From Bacteroidales bacterium UBA1800 (GTDB taxonomy: Bacteria; Bacteroidota; Bacteroidia; Bacteroidales; VadinHA17): 30,961 bases of DNA. How positions within the stretch are numbered: the first letter of the stretch is position 1; every line of letters starts with the position of its first letter. Shown piece after piece: positions 26,324 to 30,961 of this stretch. The notes beneath the pieces were generated by a model, which saw only the letters and a program-made list of their open reading frames with translations, did not search any database and had not been told where the DNA came from. A program made the translations under genes and the position numbers. The stretch spans positions 881-31,841 of the forward strand of contig DCFQ01000107.1 in assembly GCA_002319915.1 (NCBI GenBank), given 5' to 3'.

Positions 26324-28390
26324 ATGCCTCAGCAAACTAAAATTTTCAGAGTTTTCATAAGCTCTACTTTTACTGATATGCAGAATGAAAGAAGCATTCT
26401 CCAGAGGGATGCCTTTCCGCGTCTTGAGAAATACTGTGAAGAGAGAGGAGCCAGGTTCCAGGCTGTCGATCTCCGCTGGGGGGTCAATGAGGAAGCCCAG
26501 CTCGATCAGAAAACCCTCAGGATCTGCTTCAACGAAATAGCCAGGTGCCAGAAAATGTCACCAAAGCCTAATTTCGTGATATTGCTCGGGGAAAAATACG
26601 GATGGCAGCCGGTGCCCGAAATTATCCCGGCGGAAGAGATGGAAGCGATCCTGGGTCGATTGAGTCAGGAAGAAAAAACATTGATCGCTGACTGGTACAG
26701 GAAAGATGAGAATGCCAACCCTCCTGAATATGTCCTCCAGCCAAGAAAGGATGAGCTTAGAGATTACAAGCTCTGGGAACCTGTTGAAAATGAACTGCGT
26801 AAAATATTACGCGATTCTGCAGATGCCCTCGGTTTCAATCCGGAACAAAGGATCAGGTACATTGCTTCCGCTACTCACCAGGAAATCATGAAGGGAGCGC
26901 TAAGCGTGCCCGCGGAGATCGAGAGCCCTGAAAGACATGTTTTTACATGGTCGAGGAAGATTGACGGGTTACCTTATGACAGGTCAGCTGCCGGATTCAT
27001 TGATCTTTCCGGGGATCAGCCCGACCGATCATCTGCACAAAAGATGGAAGGGCTGAAGTCAGAGCTCAGGTCAAGGCTTGGAGCCGGCCATTTCAATGAG
27101 TTCAAGGCAGAGTGGAGGAATGGCACTTTCGAGATAAGTGATACTGAGCTTAAGCGATTTAGTGATGGGGTTTATGACAATCTTGTTTCGGTTATAGGGG
27201 AACAGTTGTCCGGGGTAATCGACAAGGATGAAATCACCCACGAGTCGAAGCTGCATGCCGATTTCAAAACCAAGCTTACGGAGCATTTCTGCGGCCGTTC
27301 GGATGTTATTGGAACACTCCACGATTACCTTGGGGATGCGAGGGAAAAAAGAACCCTCGCAATAATCGGTGATTCAGGGTCCGGAAAATCGAGCGTGATG
27401 GCGGAGGTGATACGTAATGCTGAGTCGGATTTCAGCAATGCCGTGATTGTTTACCGTTTTATCGGCACATCCGCCCGGTCATCGAATATCATCTCGCTGT
27501 TGCAGAGTGTTTGCGGGCAGATTGCGAGGGAATTCAATACGACCCTGGAAGCAATTGCAGGGGAAGGAAGGGACAAGGCTCTTTATGACCTGAATGGATT
27601 GTCGGAGATACTCAGGAAAGCACTGGCCCTGGCCACTCTTGGAAAACCGGTTTTCCTGTTTCTTGATGCCCTCGACCAGCTTTCTGATACTGATAATGCG
27701 AAATCGCTGTACTGGATGCCGGGTGAACTGCCACAAAATGCGAGGATAGCCGTTTCTGCATTGCCTGAACTGCGGCCGAAGTTGAACGCTCATTACCAGG
27801 TTGAGCTGGAAAAGCTTCCCGTGGATGAAGCCACAATAATACTTGACAGGTGGCTTAGTTCGATCAGGCGCAGGCTCACACCCGCTCAGAGGAAGGAAGT
27901 GCTGGACAAATTCAGCTTGACGGGGCTGCCGATATATCTTAAGCTGGCATTTGAGAGGGCAAAGCAATGGGCTTCCTATACCGGGGAGTTTGTTCTGGAG
28001 GATGATGTGAAAGGGATTATCAACGGCTTCATTGATATGCTTGAGGAAGAGCACTCCGAAGATTTTGTCAGGGATGTTATCTGCCTGATGCTCAGCGGAC
28101 GTTACCAGGGGCTTGCAGAAAATGAGATACTCGAGATCTTCGCTTTCGACAGTGGCCTGTGGGAGCAGTTCCTTGCAAGGACACACGAAGACCACAGGGA
28201 TGAACTCATAAGCATGAAAAAAGCTCTTGAGGCCAGGAAGGAATGGATGAAGATCCCAATATCGGTCTGGTCGAGGCTTTATCTCGATCTTGAGCCCTAT
28301 CTCACCGAGCGTGACGCCGACGGGGTGCCGATAATCACCTTCTTCCACAGGCAGTTCAACGAGGTGCTGAAGGAGAGGTATGGGCTTTAA
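26324..28390 (+). CDS. DUF4062-STAND (NACHT/TEP1-like) NTPase core lacking C-terminal sensor repeats
   Basis: The 688-residue protein begins with a DUF4062 domain (7-~110): FRVFISSTFTDMQNERSIL, FQAVDLRWGVNEEA, FVILLGEKYGWQPVP. This TIR-like Rossmann domain sits at the front of many NACHT/TEP1-type proteins. The STAND NTPase follows, with Walker A GDSGSGKSS (349-357) and Walker B PVFLFLDALDQL (442-453), then a winged-helix-like part ending FFHRQFNEVLKERYGL. Related proteins usually continue straight into a YH..LA.YF..QPL linker and WD40 or TPR repeats; here a TAA intervenes and that linker opens the next gene 97 bp downstream. There is no damage in the core. Such NTPases are typical threat sensors in bacterial defence. 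It is divergent from the AAA-RyR gene. Confidence 0.88.
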   Translation: MPQQTKIFRVFISSTFTDMQNERSILQRDAFPRLEKYCEERGARFQAVDLRWGVNEEAQLDQKTLRICFNEIARCQKMSPKPNFVILLGEKYGWQPVPEIIPAEEMEAILGRLSQEEKTLIADWYRKDENANPPEYVLQPRKDELRDYKLWEPVENELRKILRDSADALGFNPEQRIRYIASATHQEIMKGALSVPAEIESPERHVFTWSRKIDGLPYDRSAAGFIDLSGDQPDRSSAQKMEGLKSELRSRLGAGHFNEFKAEWRNGTFEISDTELKRFSDGVYDNLVSVIGEQLSGVIDKDEITHESKLHADFKTKLTEHFCGRSDVIGTLHDYLGDAREKRTLAIIGDSGSGKSSVMAEVIRNAESDFSNAVIVYRFIGTSARSSNIISLLQSVCGQIAREFNTTLEAIAGEGRDKALYDLNGLSEILRKALALATLGKPVFLFLDALDQLSDTDNAKSLYWMPGELPQNARIAVSALPELRPKLNAHYQVELEKLPVDEATIILDRWLSSIRRRLTPAQRKEVLDKFSLTGLPIYLKLAFERAKQWASYTGEFVLEDDVKGIINGFIDMLEEEHSEDFVRDVICLMLSGRYQGLAENEILEIFAFDSGLWEQFLARTHEDHRDELISMKKALEARKEWMKIPISVWSRLYLDLEPYLTERDADGVPIITFFHRQFNEVLKERYGL

Positions 28391-28410
28391 TGGCGCAAGG
28401 CGTAAGTCCG

Positions 28411-28437
28411 CATGACCTGCATGACCTGCATGACCTG
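28411..28437. repeat. 9-bp tandem repeat (CATGACCTG x3) between STAND core and TPR gene
   Basis: Three exact CATGACCTG units lie in the 97-bp gap, followed by a partial caagac unit. The gap starts tggcgcaaggcgtaag, similar to the repeat behind porP. In-frame stops (for example TAA at 28470-28472) rule out read-through into the next frame. The repeat marks the point where a one-piece STAND protein would have been interrupted. Confidence 0.7.
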
Positions 28438-28487
28438 CAAGACACTAGTAGCAAGGCATAAAACTAATGTAACAAACTAAGATCCCC

Positions 28488-29774
28488 ATGTCTACAAGGG
28501 AAAATAAATATCACGCCTGTCTGGCAAATTATTTCTCTGCCCAGCCGCTCTTTTTTGATTGCGATCTCCAAAAAAAACCTGTAACCCGCAAACTCGTTGA
28601 ACAGCCATGGCAGCTTTTAAAATCTGAGCAGTGGTCAAATCTGGTTGTACTTCTAAAGGAGCCTGAATTCTTAATTGTTGCGTGGAGTAAAGATGCAAAT
28701 TCAATTAAAAGATACTGGTCATCCGTTGAGACATGCTCGGAATTTAGGGTTAAGGAAGTATATGGTGATCGTAAAAGGCGAGATAATCTGACAAATAATG
28801 AATTATACACTCGTGTTATTGCAGAGATATTTGAAAACTTCGGCCTTTTTAAAGAAGCCCTTGAAATTTATAATGTTTTTCTTGATGATGTTCAGTCTAT
28901 CTTGGATGAAGATGGATTTCAAGGAAAAGAGTCAGAAGATATTGATGCTCCCCCATTATCTCTCCAACAATACCTTTTCGATAATACTATTATTCAGGCA
29001 AAACTTGAAACAGACTTAGGCAATTACGAAAGGGCAATTAAGTTATATAATGTTATTGAAGATTTTGCCCAAAAATGGAATAACCAACATATGCAAATTG
29101 GTGTTCTTATAGATAGATCAAATATCCTGTCATTTAATAATAAGAAAAATGAAGCAATTGAGGCTTTAAATAAAGCTGAGCGAATATCGAAGGAGGAAAA
29201 TGACTTGACATTTTTAAGCGTAATATCGATAAATAAGGCACTTCTATACATGGAACTTGGGAATCCTGCGGAATGTGAATCAATTCTAAATGAAGCTTTA
29301 AAAAATAGTTCAGTGATTAATGACGAAGCATCTCTTCAAAATGTCATTGGTAACCTTGCCATTGCATTTCATAAACAGGGCAATTTTGATAAAGCTGTCG
29401 AATATTTTCGTATAAAGGAAAAAATGTGCCGTGAATTGGGGAAGAAGGACAGTTTACAGGTTGCCATTGGTAACCTGGCTTTGGCATTAAAGGACCAGGG
29501 CAAATTATCGGAAGCACTTGAATTATTAGATGAACAGGAGTTGATATGTGTCGAGATTAAGCATCACAGAGGATTGGCCTTTACCTATACTAATAAAGCT
29601 CTTATTCTGAATTTAATGGGCAGACCTCAAGAAGCATTCCAAACAGCATTACTGGCCAAAGAGATAATTGATGATTACAACCTGGCTGAAATACAATATG
29701 CGTATGATTTGATTATCAGAGATATTATGATTCACTTGATGAATATTGAAATGTCATCAGGAGATTTTAAATAA
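28488..29774 (+). CDS. STAND-type adapter fused to TPR repeats (sensor subunit)
   Basis: The 428-residue protein opens with the same adapter as the WD40 gene (residues 7-~66: KYHACLANYF, PLFFD.DL, RKLVEQPWQ). By hand 24 of 36 positions from residue 7 are identical. From about 105 it consists of about seven TPR-like helical pairs, clearest at IGNLAIAFHKQGNFDKAVEYF, IGNLALALKDQGKLSEALEL and NKALILNLMGRPQEAF, a kinesin-light-chain-like pattern common in STAND sensors. It has no NTPase or catalytic motif. It lies 97 bp behind the DUF4062-STAND core on the same strand, so the two are probably co-transcribed and form a split receptor. After the adapter the DNA becomes clearly more AT-rich than the neighbouring genes, suggesting that the TPR part has a different history. 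No strong ribosome site is seen. Confidence 0.85.
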   Translation: MSTRENKYHACLANYFSAQPLFFDCDLQKKPVTRKLVEQPWQLLKSEQWSNLVVLLKEPEFLIVAWSKDANSIKRYWSSVETCSEFRVKEVYGDRKRRDNLTNNELYTRVIAEIFENFGLFKEALEIYNVFLDDVQSILDEDGFQGKESEDIDAPPLSLQQYLFDNTIIQAKLETDLGNYERAIKLYNVIEDFAQKWNNQHMQIGVLIDRSNILSFNNKKNEAIEALNKAERISKEENDLTFLSVISINKALLYMELGNPAECESILNEALKNSSVINDEASLQNVIGNLAIAFHKQGNFDKAVEYFRIKEKMCRELGKKDSLQVAIGNLALALKDQGKLSEALELLDEQELICVEIKHHRGLAFTYTNKALILNLMGRPQEAFQTALLAKEIIDDYNLAEIQYAYDLIIRDIMIHLMNIEMSSGDFK

Positions 29775-30082
29775 GATACTCATGACATAACTCAAACAAG
29801 TCAAAATAACAAAAGAGAACTAGAAAAAGGAAATAGATATATATTAAGGATTGAATAAAGAGGCTAAAAATGAAACAGTAATAATTGAGCAGAATTTCAA
29901 ATTAATTTATGATGAAGCCAAAAAAGTTTTTACGGAAGAGGATTGGGAAAAAGCTTTTCTGAAGTGACGGGAATAAATTCAGGTACACTCCGTCAATAGC
30001 TAGTCCGATGTAAAATGCAATTGTGTCAAATCATTCAAAATCAGTTTTTTGGAAAAAATACCTTACCATACAATAATACACT
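29775..30082. other. AT-rich gene-free stretch with a possible gene remnant
   Basis: No convincing gene. A 38-codon frame from TTG 29851 to TGA 29967 (NFKLIYDEAKKVFTEEDWEKAF) has a protein-like, helical composition and could be a remnant of another TPR or adapter gene, but it is short and lacks a good start. The rest is AT-rich noncoding sequence leading into the repeat cluster. Confidence 0.4.
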
Positions 30083-30961
30083 GTACCTGACGGCACTTGA
30101 CCCATCTCTATTAATCCCCTTTTCTACCGATATCCGGTCCCTTACGGGACAGCTATTTCCCATTACTCGGCGATAATAAATATTCTGTAATGTGTTAATG
30201 TTTCTGTCATAAGCTTCAAGTCCCTCTTTTCTCAGAGGAGATGACACAGACCTTTTCAGGTAACAATATACATATGTCATTCGCTTGCACGGACCCTGCA
30301 GCAGTAATTTGCTTTAAAACAAATCCCCGTTTATTTATATTAAGCATTGATATTTTTTATCTCAGATAGCTTTATTGTCCCCCGAAGATCTTAGCTTAAC
30401 AATCCCGTCAGGGACAAAATATTGGTGGAGCAGGGAATTAATACGTGAAAAATATTTGTTCAATAGGGACAAAATAAAGGTAGCAGGCAATATAATTCGC
30501 ATAAGATCTTTGTCCCGTCAGGGACAAAATATCGGTAGCTAAGCATTTGAATCACGTCATTATGTCCCGTCAGGGACAAAATAAATCTTTGTGCCTATGG
30601 GATACCTCCATACACTACCTCAAACAGAAGTTTTTTAAGGTCATGAACACGGATCTGTTTTTTACCTTTCCGCGATTCAAAATATCGTGCCTGACAGCAC
30701 ATGTCCGATCTTTGTTGGACCTTTTCTACCGATATCTGGTCCCTGGCGGGACCGAATTTTACGTCACCATCTTTTTTGCTGTAAAAAGTCCAGTCAGCGA
30801 CAAAATATTGGTAGCCCGTCAGGGATTGAATATTGGTAGCTAAACATTTGCAGCATGCCCGTATGCCCCGTCAGGGACAAAATATCGGTAGCCCGTCAGG
30901 GATTAAATACTGGTAGCTAAATATTGGCAACATGCCAAATGTCCCGTCAGGGACAAAATAT
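30083..30961. repeat. Cluster of hairpin repeats (core GTCCCGTCAGGGAC + AAAATAT(C/T)GGTAGC), cut by the window edge
   Basis: About ten copies occur. Plus-oriented copies start near 30401, 30461 (half copy), 30511, 30563, 30788, 30814, 30864, 30891 and 30940. Two minus-oriented copies (30083-30158 and 30687-30760) read TTTTCTACCGATATC followed by a GGTCCC..GGGAC palindrome. Each core is a 5-bp stem with a GTCA-type loop and a conserved GGTAG tail. At the right end the pattern becomes a true tandem: copies at 30788, 30864 and 30940 are exactly 76 bp apart, with a second, shorter copy inside each period (30814, 30891). The sequences between copies resemble each other, which argues against CRISPR. 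No gene is seen here. Probably a REP-like palindromic element family of Bacteroidota. Confidence 0.8.

Noticed and set aside
27479..28348. 289-residue minus-strand frame
   Set aside because: Antisense to the intact STAND NTPase; no motif of its own.
28360..28500. Frameshift joining the STAND core to the TPR gene
   Set aside because: The 97-bp gap has in-frame stops and a repeat, the second gene has its own ATG, and the WD40 gene elsewhere starts at the same adapter point. A natural split fits better than a single-base lesion.
30041..30280. 79-residue minus-strand frame
   Set aside because: It runs through a hairpin repeat copy and has no recognisable features.
30547..30843. 98-residue plus-strand frame
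   Set aside because: It is made largely of repeat copies (30563, 30687-30760, 30788), so it is a chance open frame.
30401..30961. CRISPR array
   Set aside because: The repeats occur in both orientations, are palindromic, have uneven spacing (26, 50 or 76 bp), and the sequences between them resemble each other instead of being unique. No cas gene is nearby.

Overview
The window comes from a member of the Bacteroidota, probably an environmental Bacteroidales-like lineage. The left edge carries a type IX secretion cargo with SprB-type repeats and a type B C-terminal domain, followed by a PorP/SprF protein. Promoters, where visible, fit the Bacteroidota TAnnTTTG -7 element. Most genes lack a strong Shine-Dalgarno sequence, and the intergenic regions hold palindromic repeats of a kind common in this phylum.

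Layout. (1) 1-2270, plus strand: end of a large surface/gliding-type protein and PorP/SprF, apparently one operon. (2) 8232-2474, minus strand: a carbohydrate module of a uroporphyrinogen-decarboxylase-like protein, an MFS sugar porter and a GH2-type lipoprotein. (3) 8350-8916: an unrecognised small gene with its own promoter and an unusually good ribosome binding site. (4) 9000-29774: a dense accessory island. (5) 29775-30961: no convincing gene, but a cluster of hairpin repeats that runs off the right edge and has a 76-bp period near the end.

The island is the interesting part. It holds, in order: a two-helix channel-like protein with RCK domains and a C-terminal RyR module (minus); a Nudix-like-TIR protein (plus); a plus-strand row of MoxR-type AAA ATPase, TraB/TIKI-like protein with a possible degenerate vWA end, TPR-like protein and membrane-anchored propeller-like protein; then a minus-strand row (read from the right) of ribokinase-like-AAA-RyR, RelA/SpoT synthetase-SLOG-RyR and an adapter-14xWD40-zinc ribbon protein; and, divergent from that row, a DUF4062-STAND NTPase followed by an adapter-TPR protein.

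Two patterns tie the island together. First, three different proteins end in the same paired RyR-like module. Other island domains (TIR, Nudix, SLOG, RelA/SpoT, RCK) make, break or bind nucleotides. Second, the STAND NTPase stops at the point where such proteins normally continue into a helical linker and sensor repeats. Two separate genes, one WD40 and one TPR, begin with the same linker (24 of 36 residues identical by hand count, starting at residue 7 in both). My reading is a nucleotide-signalling conflict or defence locus in which one NTPase core could use alternative sensor subunits, a messenger could be made by the RelA-like and/or TIR enzymes, and SLOG/RyR-bearing proteins, including a channel, could respond. 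The domain calls come from motifs read by eye. The functional linkage is inference.
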